Shown piece after piece: positions 17,268 through 25,425 of a DNA stretch of 64,000 bases. Under the pieces are notes generated by a model. That model was not told the DNA's origin and did no database searches. It was given only the letters and a program-made list of their open reading frames with translations. The DNA is taken from contig NZ_QUKD01000001.1 in NCBI RefSeq assembly GCF_003480915.1, forward strand, positions 930,001 through 994,000, in the 5' to 3' direction. Each line of letters starts with the position of its first letter. Position 1 is the stretch's first letter. The position numbers and the translations under genes were made by a program. Origin of the DNA: Parabacteroides sp. TM07-1AC. Lineage in GTDB: Bacteria; Bacteroidota; Bacteroidia; Bacteroidales; Tannerellaceae.

Positions 17268-18710
17268 ATGAAAAAAGATGATATCTCACGCTTGTTACAA
17301 CGTTATCTGTCTGCCCGCGAAATGGGAAAAGAACCCTATTTCGATGCAGATGAAATTGATGAACTGTTGGGCAGCTTTGAAGAATCGGACAATTATGAAT
17401 ACTTCGATGAAGTTTTAACCTTAGGGTTAAAGCTTCATCCCGGTAATACGGATTTACAGATCAGACAGTGCAAGCTTTATGTCTATAATGAAGATTATGA
17501 AAGTGCACTGGTTTTGATCGACTCCATTGCCGAAACAGATAACCAGGACCTCGACTTATTACGGCTGGAATGTTACTGCATGCTCGACCGCTACGATAAG
17601 CTCATTGAATACACGGAAAGACTGATCGAAGAAAAATGCGATTATCTGGAAACCGTATTCGAATGTACCGCTCCCCTTTTAAGTGATATGGAAATGAACG
17701 ATGAAGCACGAGATTTCATACGCCGCGGCATTGTTTTATTCCCCGACAATCTAGTCTTAAAGGATGAGTTATGCTACAACATGGAACTGGAAGGAGACAT
17801 CGACGGAGCGATCGACCTATGCAACGAACTGATCGATAAGGACCCCTACTCTCACGAATACTGGTTCACACTCGGACGATTGTACTCCATCAAATCGGAA
17901 TTTGACAAAGCGATTGAAGCATTCGACTTTGCGCTGACTTGTGACGATTCGGATCCGGAACTGAAAATACTGAAAGCTTACTGCCTCTACATGAATGAGA
18001 ATTATGAAAAAGCACTCGAAGTATATCAGGACATCGATGCTACCTCCGAAATGGCAGAGCGCATCAAGCCTCTGATGGCAGAATGTTATATCAAGCTGGA
18101 AGATTTCGAAGGAGCATATAACCTACTGAAAGACATTATCGGTAAAAAAGCGACTGCCAATGAACCGGCAGCCTACATCAATTTCATCCGGTGTTGTGCA
18201 GAGACGGAACGCGACCGGGAAGCATCGAAAACGCTCAACAAAGCGGTCGAACTATTTCCCAACAATGTCCGGATACTCTCTTTACTGGCTCTGACTTACG
18301 TGGAAAACGGCAAAGACAAGCAGGCTATAGAGACAACCGAACGTCTGTTCGATATCCTGGATAAAGGGGAAAACTATCTGCCCGAAGATTATGAAAGTCT
18401 TTTCCATGCAGGTCAATACCTGTATATGAAAGGTGACATCGATAAAGCACTCAAATACTATAAAAAAGTATATGCCGTCAATCCGGACCTGCCTTACATG
18501 CACCTTCATATGGCTATGGCTTACCTGGCAAAAGGCGACATGAAGCATTTCGGCGAACACTTCAGTCAGACCTCTCCGAAAGAACTGGTGAAATACCTGG
18601 AAGACTCCGGTATCGATTTCAGTGACGTCGAGCAGCAACTGCTGGGAAAACATATCCCGCCGGAAGATCTGACGAAGGAATTCCTCAATAACAAAGACAA
18701 TAACAACTAA
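17268..18710 (+). CDS. Tetratricopeptide repeat protein
   Basis: This 480-residue soluble, acidic protein contains many TPR-like helical pairs (for example HEYWFTLGRLYSIKSEFDKAIEAFDFAL and ESLFHAGQYLYMKGDIDKALKYYKKVY). It lacks a signal peptide. The ATG at 17268 (MKKDDISRLLQRYLSAREM) is preferred over 17247. Its stop codon overlaps the ATG of the DUF368 gene by one base (TAATG), so the two are translationally coupled. It is probably a scaffold protein, and its partner is unknown. Confidence 0.88.
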   Translation: MKKDDISRLLQRYLSAREMGKEPYFDADEIDELLGSFEESDNYEYFDEVLTLGLKLHPGNTDLQIRQCKLYVYNEDYESALVLIDSIAETDNQDLDLLRLECYCMLDRYDKLIEYTERLIEEKCDYLETVFECTAPLLSDMEMNDEARDFIRRGIVLFPDNLVLKDELCYNMELEGDIDGAIDLCNELIDKDPYSHEYWFTLGRLYSIKSEFDKAIEAFDFALTCDDSDPELKILKAYCLYMNENYEKALEVYQDIDATSEMAERIKPLMAECYIKLEDFEGAYNLLKDIIGKKATANEPAAYINFIRCCAETERDREASKTLNKAVELFPNNVRILSLLALTYVENGKDKQAIETTERLFDILDKGENYLPEDYESLFHAGQYLYMKGDIDKALKYYKKVYAVNPDLPYMHLHMAMAYLAKGDMKHFGEHFSQTSPKELVKYLEDSGIDFSDVEQQLLGKHIPPEDLTKEFLNNKDNNN

Positions 18711-19621
18711 TGGACAGAAATCTAAAAGACTACGGTCTCCTACTTTTGAAAGGCATGGGAATGGGCGCAGCCGATGTCGTGCCCGGCGTATCAGGCGGTA
18801 CGATTGCCTTTATTGTTGGTATTTATGAAGAACTGATCGATTCGATCAAGAGTATTAACGGAGCAAGCCTGAAGTTACTCTTCACCGGTAAGATCGCCTC
18901 ATTTTGGAAAGCTATAAATGCCAATTTCCTGCTGGCTATCGTTGCCGGCATCGGTATCAGTATCTTTTCGCTGGCAAAGATCATCACATGGTTACTGGTT
19001 ACACACCCGATCCTCGTGTGGGCTTTCTTCTTCGGACTGGTACTGGCTTCCACCTGGTTTGTTTCGAAAGATATCAAGCAATGGAACTGGAAAACAATAC
19101 TGAGCTTTATTATCGGAGCCGTCATCGCTTACTATATAACAGTGGCTACTCCGGCAGAAACTCCGACTAATCTATTCTTTATATTCCTTTGCGGAGCCAT
19201 AGCCATCTGTGCCATGATCCTGCCCGGCATTTCCGGCAGTTTCATCCTGGTATTACTGGGTAAATACTTCTATATTATGGAAGCGGTAAAGACTTTCAAT
19301 ATACCGGTCATGCTCGTATTTATCTGTGGGGCTGCCATAGGTATTACCTCTTTCTCGCGTGTATTGTCTTTCGCCCTGCGCAGATTTCATGATACGACCA
19401 TCTCTGTACTGGCAGGTTTTATGCTGGGTTCGCTAAACAAAGTATGGCCGTGGAAAGAGACGATTGAAACCTACACCGACAGCCACGGAGTGATCAAACC
19501 CCTGGTTGAAGCGAATATCCTGCCCAACCAACTGGTATGGGAAGCCGTAGGATTAATGATTTTGGGATTCGCCATCGTATATTTCCTTGAAAAGCTATCT
19601 ATGAAAGGAGCTAAGGCTTAA
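18710..19621 (+). CDS. DUF368 (PopT-type) polytopic membrane protein
   Basis: This 303-residue inner membrane protein has about eight hydrophobic helices. It begins with the family signature GMGMGAADVVPGVSGGTIAFI and has a second copy of the glycine/proline signature in the middle (MILPGISGSFILVLLGKY). Family knowledge: DUF368 proteins (PopT) and DedA proteins (UptA) have been described as undecaprenyl-phosphate translocases that recycle the lipid carrier for cell-wall and surface-glycan synthesis. Assignment here rests on the signatures. The gene is coupled to the upstream TPR gene by a one-base overlap. Confidence 0.9.
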   Translation: MDRNLKDYGLLLLKGMGMGAADVVPGVSGGTIAFIVGIYEELIDSIKSINGASLKLLFTGKIASFWKAINANFLLAIVAGIGISIFSLAKIITWLLVTHPILVWAFFFGLVLASTWFVSKDIKQWNWKTILSFIIGAVIAYYITVATPAETPTNLFFIFLCGAIAICAMILPGISGSFILVLLGKYFYIMEAVKTFNIPVMLVFICGAAIGITSFSRVLSFALRRFHDTTISVLAGFMLGSLNKVWPWKETIETYTDSHGVIKPLVEANILPNQLVWEAVGLMILGFAIVYFLEKLSMKGAKA

Positions 19622-19791
19622 AAAATAATCTCTTCCCTATGCTCACGCACGAGGAAGAGCTTGTTCTCTCGCCAAAGAGAACCTCATCAATTATGTTAAC
19701 CTTATTCAAGGTCATGGAAGGGAGCAGTTCGCCAGAGTTGCTCCCTTCATGTTGAAAACACACATATTCTTAGTATTGTTTATCTTTTTAC
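19616..19791 (-). ncRNA. Predicted sigma-54-dependent structured RNA (about 175 nt)
   Basis: A sigma-54 promoter at 19803-19817 should start a leftward transcript near 19791. No gene lies in front of it. The transcript would fold into a hairpin at 19713-19751 (AAGGGAGCA/TGCTCCCTT core), a 7-base-pair hairpin at 19663-19682 (GTTCTCT/AGAGAAC), and a terminal hairpin at 19630-19659 (CTCTTCC/GGAAGAG) followed by ATTATTTTTT, which ends exactly at the popT-type gene's stop. The promoter and terminator bracket the region cleanly. A 12- to 17-codon reading frame across the first hairpin exists but looks incidental. This is a prediction, with no homologue known to me. Confidence 0.5.
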
Positions 19792-19802
19792 CTTCTTTAT
19801 TA

Positions 19803-19817
19803 GCAAATAGCATGCCA
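19803..19817 (-). promoter_or_regulatory. Sigma-54 promoter B
   Basis: The minus strand reads TTGGCATGCTATTTGCTA. The GG (-24) and GC (-12) dinucleotides are separated by 10 bases, and the match to TTGGCACGnnnnTTGCW differs at one position. It points to the predicted RNA at 19616-19791. Confidence 0.65.
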
Positions 19818-19849
19818 AAAATGTATCTATCTGATAATTAAGCCCATTA

Positions 19850-19911
19850 AATAAACCGGGCATGTCCGATTATGGACATCTGCCCGGTTTTACTTACTGT
19901 ATCCGGCATCG
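19850..19911 (-). ncRNA. Possible short sigma-54-dependent RNA ending in a GC-rich hairpin
   Basis: Promoter A (19923-19937) should start transcription leftward near 19911. About 20 bases later comes a strong hairpin (19853-19890) followed by TTTATTTAAT. This would give an RNA of about 60 bases, unless transcription runs on into the second predicted RNA. The same hairpin could equally serve as the terminator of the DUF368 gene on the plus strand. Confidence 0.35.
19853..19890. terminator. GC-rich bidirectional terminator hairpin
   Basis: The stem AAACCGGGCA/TGCCCGGTTT encloses a second stem GTCC/GGAC. On the plus strand it is followed by TTTACTTACT and on the minus strand by TTTATTTAAT. The inner part, ATGTCCGATTATGGACAT, is itself a palindrome and may also be a protein-binding site (see findings). 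Confidence 0.65.
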
Positions 19912-19922
19912 CCGCTTATAAT

Positions 19923-19937
19923 GCAAACAGCGTGCCA
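19923..19937 (-). promoter_or_regulatory. Sigma-54 promoter A
   Basis: The minus strand reads TTGGCACGCTGTTTGCAT, a full match to the sigma-54 consensus TTGGCACGnnnnTTGCW with GG-N10-GC spacing. It lies about 100 bases downstream of the last gene of the ABC operon and points away from it into a gene-free region. Confidence 0.75.
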
Positions 19938-20033
19938 AAACATACAAACGACTATCTATCAAGCTTATAAATATTATTCACTAATTCCATTCTGTCCAAT
20001 TATTAGACACTGATGTATAAAATTTAGACAGTA

Positions 20034-21428
20034 TCACCTTACATCATAGCGTGTAAAGAAATAAAAACAAGCCATGAACAGAACAGCGATCGTGATTATC
20101 ATAGCGACCAGGTAACCGCTGATAAATTCGAAGCGCTGGCCGAAGGAGGCGATCTGTTCCTGATACTGCGGAATCTGGTCGACGGCTACAGCCTTTTTAC
20201 TGGTAGAATATTCTTCATACGGATTATACCAGTGAGGACTGCCGGAGTCTTTGGCATCTATATCCTTAAACCATTGAAGGAACCGTTCCTGGAAAATATG
20301 CAGGTCATTCCAGTTCTTCTGGAAACGCAGGTAACCACCTCCGAGGAATGCCTCATTCATATAATCGAACTGGGCAATCGGTGAGAGCAAGGTGAAATTA
20401 CGGGTTTGTTCGAACTGGCGGAACTGCTGCAGGTAATAAGCATCATTGAACATCTTATCATTATTCATCAGATTGGTCATATTCTTTGCACGAAGTTCAT
20501 GCCTTGGGAAGAAAGCATCGCCACCGTTGGACGACCAACTGCCCGGAGGCGCATTGCGGTTAATATCATCACGCGCTTCCATACGTTTACGGTCTACCTC
20601 TTCCGATGCCGGAATACCGAATAACTTTTTCGCCCAAAACACAGACGTATTAGGAATAATCACCGCAGCAAACAACCAAAAGCAAAGAGATATAAGCAGG
20701 CTGATATTCGAGTAACGCGTTACAACCGACGATAGCAAGCCGAATACAGCAAAAGTTGTAATAAACAACAGACTGATCAGCACAAAACCGCCTGTCTCCA
20801 TCAAAAAGCTCCCGTTCAGCTGCACCTGTCCCGAAACAGCCAGGATAAGCAGACTGATTATAATACCGACCAACTCCATCATACCTACCACCGTGACGAT
20901 ACTTAGCAGTTTACTGCACAGGAAAGTACGCCTCGGTACAGCATTCGAAAAGACCAGAGCAAGCGTCCTCTCTTCCTTCTCACCCGATATCGCATCAAAA
21001 GCAAAAAGCAGCGTGATAAAACTCAGGAACATAGAGACAATGAACGACCAGCTCAGACTGTCTCCGCGACTTAACAAAGGGTTGTTGCTATCGTGCCGCA
21101 CCGAGTAACCGAACACGTTGTAGGCACTATATTCGATACGATTAGGTAAATAGCTTTCTTTACAATCAGCAATCACACTGTTTTCACGCGGAGAAGTCAC
21201 AAAACTGCTCCGTTGAGTCGCCACCTTCGACAAACTCTCGGCACGTTTAGCCAATGTCTCCTGCTGAGCCTGGTTGTACTTGGCGTAATTATCATGCATA
21301 CCTTTAAAAGAAGAAACAAACGAAATGCTTCCCAGGCTAAAGACCAGCACAACAATGACGAAAGAAACCTGAAAACGCAGACTATACAAGTAGTTCTGCA
21401 ATTCCCGTATATATAAAGTTGTAAACAT
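20034..21428 (-). CDS. ABC-2 type permease (DUF3526-like) of an export system
   Basis: This 464-residue membrane protein has one N-terminal helix (about 19-40), a soluble extracytoplasmic segment, a five-helix core (about 128-265), a second large extracytoplasmic segment, and a final helix before YFFTRYDVR. The loop DAISGEKEERTLALVFSNAVPRRTFLCSKLL is the conserved cytoplasmic coupling segment of ABC-2 permeases. It is a paralogue of the preceding gene, and the two share the C-terminal KYDVR/RYDVR end. They probably form a heterodimer with the ATPase at 23010. The substrate is unknown. Confidence 0.88.
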   Translation of the reverse strand: MFTTLYIRELQNYLYSLRFQVSFVIVVLVFSLGSISFVSSFKGMHDNYAKYNQAQQETLAKRAESLSKVATQRSSFVTSPRENSVIADCKESYLPNRIEYSAYNVFGYSVRHDSNNPLLSRGDSLSWSFIVSMFLSFITLLFAFDAISGEKEERTLALVFSNAVPRRTFLCSKLLSIVTVVGMMELVGIIISLLILAVSGQVQLNGSFLMETGGFVLISLLFITTFAVFGLLSSVVTRYSNISLLISLCFWLFAAVIIPNTSVFWAKKLFGIPASEEVDRKRMEARDDINRNAPPGSWSSNGGDAFFPRHELRAKNMTNLMNNDKMFNDAYYLQQFRQFEQTRNFTLLSPIAQFDYMNEAFLGGGYLRFQKNWNDLHIFQERFLQWFKDIDAKDSGSPHWYNPYEEYSTSKKAVAVDQIPQYQEQIASFGQRFEFISGYLVAMIITIAVLFMACFYFFTRYDVR

Positions 21429-21443
21429 AACTGTAATTATTTA

Positions 21444-22979
21444 TTATCTGACATCATATTTCATAAACGACACGATTGTTCCGACCAACAATACGATCGC
21501 CAACCCCAGCAAGGCACATAAGCGTCCCAGTGCATCGCCCAAAGCAGCGGAAAGTGTTACCGGCTGAGGAATATAACGAGGTACACTACCGGTATCCAAA
21601 TATGGAAATTCACTGTTTCCTCTTTCATATCTCCTTTGTGCCTCTTGGTCTCCTGCTTCCAATTCGGCACGGGTAGGAAATTCCTCCAGCTTTTGTCCCG
21701 TAAAGTAAGAGATGGATTCAAACAACTTATGATCTTTGAAATAAGTAATAAGGCTCTCCCGGTAATTCCGGATACTCTCCATATATTTCAGAAAACAATT
21801 CGCATTGGTATGACACAAAGCATCCGTCGTCTGGCTAAACAATTCGGAGGGAGACAACCAGGCGATCACCTGTTGCAGGTGTTGCTGCCGCATCAACCCA
21901 TCCAGGTAATCGCGTTGCAAAGCCCATTTCTTATCCGCATTATTCAACATGACCGGAGTAGCCCAAATCTGCATCTGTTGATGAAACAAAGGAGTTTCCC
22001 GCGGCCCTCCGGCCAGTTCCAGATATTCCAAACCATCCCCATTACAATTATTGTAACTCAGGGATTTCATATTCACCCGTTGAGCAGCGCGCGGCCATTC
22101 TTCCTGATACTCCTTCATATAGGTATCGTCATAATCACTCATCGCAGCCTGAACATTGTCATACAGAGGTGCTTTCGAGATACTCTGCGACAGATAAGTG
22201 GCAATATTGGGCATCAGGAAAAGGAACCAAATCCAGCACAATAGACTAATGATGATGGATGAAGACGAATGCGTAACCCTGCTGGAAATAAACATACCCA
22301 ACAAAAGGAACACCATCATATAAATGACAGAAGTCAGGAACAGTAATGTCACCCCGCCCCAGTCGGAAGCAGAAAAGGAGATTCCCGGATTGACCACAAT
22401 AATCAGGCAGGCGAGCAGATAACAGAACAACAATATAGGAAGCAATATCAGCAACAGTCCGAGCAACTTACCTATCAGAAAGGAGATACGGCTCACCTGC
22501 CCGGTAAATGTCAGCTTCATCGTTCCGTCTTCCCGTTCGCGGGTGATGGCATCGTATGAGAATACGAGTGCCAGCAACGAAATAAGGATAGCGATAACCT
22601 TTGAAAAGTCTATCGAGAAGAAGGCATTCAATGACGGGTTATCACGCGTAATCGTATGACCCGAAGGAAACAACGGATATTCCCAAAAAGCGATCTTTAC
22701 CTTGTTTCCCACATTCGTCATTATGCCCGTACTAAAAATACTCAGAGGTTCAGGCTCCTGAACGATGGTAGGACGTACCGCCGACCACACCCGGCTCTCT
22801 TTCAATTCCCTGTCCGCCTGCGCCTGTTCGATCTTATAGACGCGAACCTGGTTCTCGTAATTGTCCACACTGACAATGATCGTGAACGGAATTACCAGGA
22901 GGCAGAGCACAAACCCTATAATAAACCTGACTGACAACAAGTTCAGCAGGAAATCTTTCTTTGCTATTAACCAAATCAT
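21444..22979 (-). CDS. ABC-2 type permease, paralogue
   Basis: This 511-residue protein has the same layout as its neighbour: an N-terminal helix, a periplasmic segment, a core of several helices around IAILISLLALVFSYDAITREREDGTMKLTFTGQVSRISFLIGKLLG, a long periplasmic segment (about 270-470) and a last helix before VSFMKYDVR. It is 15 bases upstream of the second permease. The large extracytoplasmic segments fit a system that contacts periplasmic or outer membrane partners. Confidence 0.88.
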   Translation of the reverse strand: MIWLIAKKDFLLNLLSVRFIIGFVLCLLVIPFTIIVSVDNYENQVRVYKIEQAQADRELKESRVWSAVRPTIVQEPEPLSIFSTGIMTNVGNKVKIAFWEYPLFPSGHTITRDNPSLNAFFSIDFSKVIAILISLLALVFSYDAITREREDGTMKLTFTGQVSRISFLIGKLLGLLLILLPILLFCYLLACLIIVVNPGISFSASDWGGVTLLFLTSVIYMMVFLLLGMFISSRVTHSSSSIIISLLCWIWFLFLMPNIATYLSQSISKAPLYDNVQAAMSDYDDTYMKEYQEEWPRAAQRVNMKSLSYNNCNGDGLEYLELAGGPRETPLFHQQMQIWATPVMLNNADKKWALQRDYLDGLMRQQHLQQVIAWLSPSELFSQTTDALCHTNANCFLKYMESIRNYRESLITYFKDHKLFESISYFTGQKLEEFPTRAELEAGDQEAQRRYERGNSEFPYLDTGSVPRYIPQPVTLSAALGDALGRLCALLGLAIVLLVGTIVSFMKYDVR

Positions 22980-23009
22980 AGTATGTATCGTATTAGACAG
23001 TTTGTACTC

Positions 23010-23729
23010 TTATTCTAAAATAGCTTCCTGCATATAGTCCAAATAGATCCGCTCCAGGTCGTCCTGCAGGAACTCTTCGCGGCTACGGAGCATGACCAGG
23101 CGCCCTTCTTTCATGATACCGACACGATCGGCTACCGCTTTGGCACGAAAGAGATCGTGGGTACACATCAGGATACTTTTACCGGCATTGCGCAGGTTGA
23201 TCAGTATCTGCATCAGCTCGGCTGCACTCTTGGGATCGAGTCCGGTAGTCGGTTCGTCCATGACGATGTTGTTGGCATCCTTGATGATGGCGATGGCAAG
23301 ACCTACTTTCTGACGCATACCTTTGGAGAATGTCTTCAGCTTGCGTTCGAAGGCTTCTTCCTGAAGGCCGACACGGCGCATGACGTTATAATAATCGTCT
23401 TTCGTCAGATTGGTCTTCCCTCCCAGGCGGGCAAAGAAGTCGAGGTTCTGACGGGCGGTGAAGTTACCGTAGAGCATTACGTTTTCAGAAACGAAAGCGA
23501 CATGGTTCTTTGTTTCCAGCGGTTTTTCCATAACGTCGATACCGTCGATCAGGGCATGGCCCGAAGTCGGTTCGATAAAGTTCAGGAAGATATTGATGGA
23601 AGTGGTTTTTCCGGCGCCGTTAGCACCCAGCAGGAAGAATATTTCTCCCGGTTTGATTTCCAGATTCAAGGCATCCAAAGCCAGGTTGCCGTCTTCGTAT
23701 CTCTTTGTTAAATCGATAGCTTGTAACAT
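23010..23729 (-). CDS. ABC transporter ATP-binding protein
   Basis: This is a 239-residue ATPase subunit. Walker A is GANGAGKT (about 34-41), the signature loop is FSKGMRQKVGLA (in place of LSGGQ), Walker B is NNIVMDEPTTGLDP, and the switch His is in MCTHDLF. The short C-terminal tail is typical of ABC-2 exporters. It is the third gene of a five-gene minus-strand cluster beginning with the TolC-like protein. Confidence 0.93.
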   Translation of the reverse strand: MLQAIDLTKRYEDGNLALDALNLEIKPGEIFFLLGANGAGKTTSINIFLNFIEPTSGHALIDGIDVMEKPLETKNHVAFVSENVMLYGNFTARQNLDFFARLGGKTNLTKDDYYNVMRRVGLQEEAFERKLKTFSKGMRQKVGLAIAIIKDANNIVMDEPTTGLDPKSAAELMQILINLRNAGKSILMCTHDLFRAKAVADRVGIMKEGRLVMLRSREEFLQDDLERIYLDYMQEAILE

Positions 23730-23762
23730 AGTGTTCTTATTTTAATTATTATTATTATTATC

Positions 23763-25190
23763 TTACCGCTTACTAAGTTTCATCCCGAACCAGACGATTC
23801 CGCCCACAAAGCCCACCAGCAACAGGATCAAAAAGATTGTCCCGAAGATAGATGTGGCGGCATTCACCTGTATGCGGACCGTCTTGTCTTCTGTATCCAC
23901 CTTGCGGTTATCTGCCATGGCTTCTGTCTTGATCTTTACTTCCTGGGCACCTACTCCACCATCTTTTGGCGGGATGATGGTGACCTGTACGGTCATTTCC
24001 TTTTCCGGATCCAGACTGCTGATCACATCCGGTTCGATACGGGTATCCCAGCCCAACGGCTTCTCGGTAGTCAGCTTGATGTTGTCCAGGCGACGGCTAC
24101 CGCCGTTACGCACGGTCACATCCATTGTTACTTCTTTTCCTACGGTTGTTTCGTGGTAGAGGTTGTTTGCACGCACTTCGATCTTTCCTTTCCCGCGAGG
24201 GATGATCTCAAGATTTTCGCTACCCGCCTTCTCGCCGTTAGAAGCAGAAACAGTCTGAACCTGGAACTTGATCGGCTGGTCGATCACTACTTGCTGGTCA
24301 TCGCGGTCGGGTAAATATACCTGCAAAGATAACTTCTTTATGTTTACGCCCTGCGCAAATTTGATCTGGGTTACCTTACTTTCTCCGTCCATAAAGTCGT
24401 AAGTGATCTGACGCGGCAGGTCGAGCACTTCCAGACGATATACATCATCCGAGGTAGAGAAACGTTCGAGTGTCAAGTCATACGTCGCCTTGCTGCTCAG
24501 GTCCGCTTCCTGACTGAACTGCATGGAGGAGATATCGATCACGTTCACACTGGCATCTTTCTTCAGATAGATGTTCTTCTCATCCTTGCGGTTATTGTAG
24601 TTCAACGACACCGTAAGGTTTTCCGCATCTTTCAGCAATTCAAAATCGGCAGTCGCCACCTTTCCCAGTTCGATAGACGGCACACGGTACTCGTACGGCG
24701 AACCGATAATCGTCTTCGATTCGTTATCCACCAGCGATACATATATATTATATATCTTACCGGAACGCATCTCGGGTGTAAAAACATCGAAATGTTCCTT
24801 GAACTGGCTCAAATACTCTTCATTCCCTTCCAGTGCACTTTTCAGGGTGATCTTTACCTTGCGTTCGCCACGCTGGTCCTGATATTTCACGGCACGCTCC
24901 ACCGTGATGTAACTCTGCTGCGAGATCAGTTTCAGGATCAGCTTCTGATAATCCACCTCCTTACTCAGCAATTCATTCTTCGAACGGTTGAAATCGTTGG
25001 CTGAGATGGCTTTCTCATTATACAACTTCGTATCGTTCTGATACTTCTGTTTCGCTACTTCATAATCCGCACGCGTCTTCTTCAGGTCGAGCAGCAAGGA
25101 AGCCTCATCGTCCCCTTGTGCACGAACGCTGCAAACCAGCAGTAATGCCGCCAGTATAAGCGGAATCTTTCTAATCATCTGTGTCATCAT
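23763..25190 (-). CDS. Exported NEW3-domain protein with adaptor-like coiled coil and C-terminal anchor
   Basis: This 475-residue protein has a signal peptide (about 1-24, ending VRAQG). A helical hairpin at about 30-95 (ADYEVAKQKYQNDTKLYNEK, then AISANDFNRSKNELLSKEV) resembles the coiled-coil hairpin of periplasmic adaptor proteins. Several beta-rich domains follow, including NEW3/CARDB-like repeats (about 330-440, TVGKEVTMDVTVRNGGSRRLDN). A C-terminal transmembrane helix (about 448-467) precedes MKLSKR. It stands between the TolC-like gene and the ABC genes, the place where a membrane fusion protein is normally found. I infer an adaptor role; the anchor would be at the opposite end from classical HlyD/MacA. 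Confidence 0.75.
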   Translation of the reverse strand: MMTQMIRKIPLILAALLLVCSVRAQGDDEASLLLDLKKTRADYEVAKQKYQNDTKLYNEKAISANDFNRSKNELLSKEVDYQKLILKLISQQSYITVERAVKYQDQRGERKVKITLKSALEGNEEYLSQFKEHFDVFTPEMRSGKIYNIYVSLVDNESKTIIGSPYEYRVPSIELGKVATADFELLKDAENLTVSLNYNNRKDEKNIYLKKDASVNVIDISSMQFSQEADLSSKATYDLTLERFSTSDDVYRLEVLDLPRQITYDFMDGESKVTQIKFAQGVNIKKLSLQVYLPDRDDQQVVIDQPIKFQVQTVSASNGEKAGSENLEIIPRGKGKIEVRANNLYHETTVGKEVTMDVTVRNGGSRRLDNIKLTTEKPLGWDTRIEPDVISSLDPEKEMTVQVTIIPPKDGGVGAQEVKIKTEAMADNRKVDTEDKTVRIQVNAATSIFGTIFLILLLVGFVGGIVWFGMKLSKR

Positions 25191-25425
25191 TTGTCTGTTA
25201 TCTTATTAATAATTACTCTTTAGCACTGTGACTTTTAATCTTCAGGTCACGTATTTTTACTATTTAAATGCTATACTTTTATTCTTTTTAGCTAGCTCAA
25301 AATTGATTTTTAGCATGCTAGTAATTAAATTTGAGCATGCTAAAAATTAAATTCATGTTTGCCAAAAAGATTAAAATGTCCTATGAAAAGAACCAATGAG
25401 TACCTATATAATCATTAGTATCTCC
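25191..25425. other. A+T-rich spacer inside the export cluster
   Basis: These 235 bases hold no gene. The main feature is the 14-base inverted repeat described in the next entry, with AGCTAGCT and a TTTGCC motif nearby. I see no TAnnTTTG or sigma-54 element in the minus direction that I would trust, so the NEW3 gene may be read through from the TolC-like gene. Confidence 0.4.
25306..25347. repeat. 14-base inverted repeat with AGCATGCT cores
   Basis: ATTTTTAGCATGCT (25306-25319) and its exact reverse complement (25334-25347) are separated by 14 bases. Each arm contains the self-palindrome AGCATGCT, so the site has dyad symmetry at two levels. The two cores are 21 bases apart, or two helical turns, which suits a dimer-of-dimers regulator. 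There is no U-tract, so a terminator is unlikely. Confidence 0.55.

Noticed and set aside
19713..19764. Short peptide frame (MCVFNMKGATLANCSLP) within the predicted RNA
   Set aside because: It lies across a perfect hairpin stem and has no start signal or conservation evidence; the hairpin explains the sequence better.
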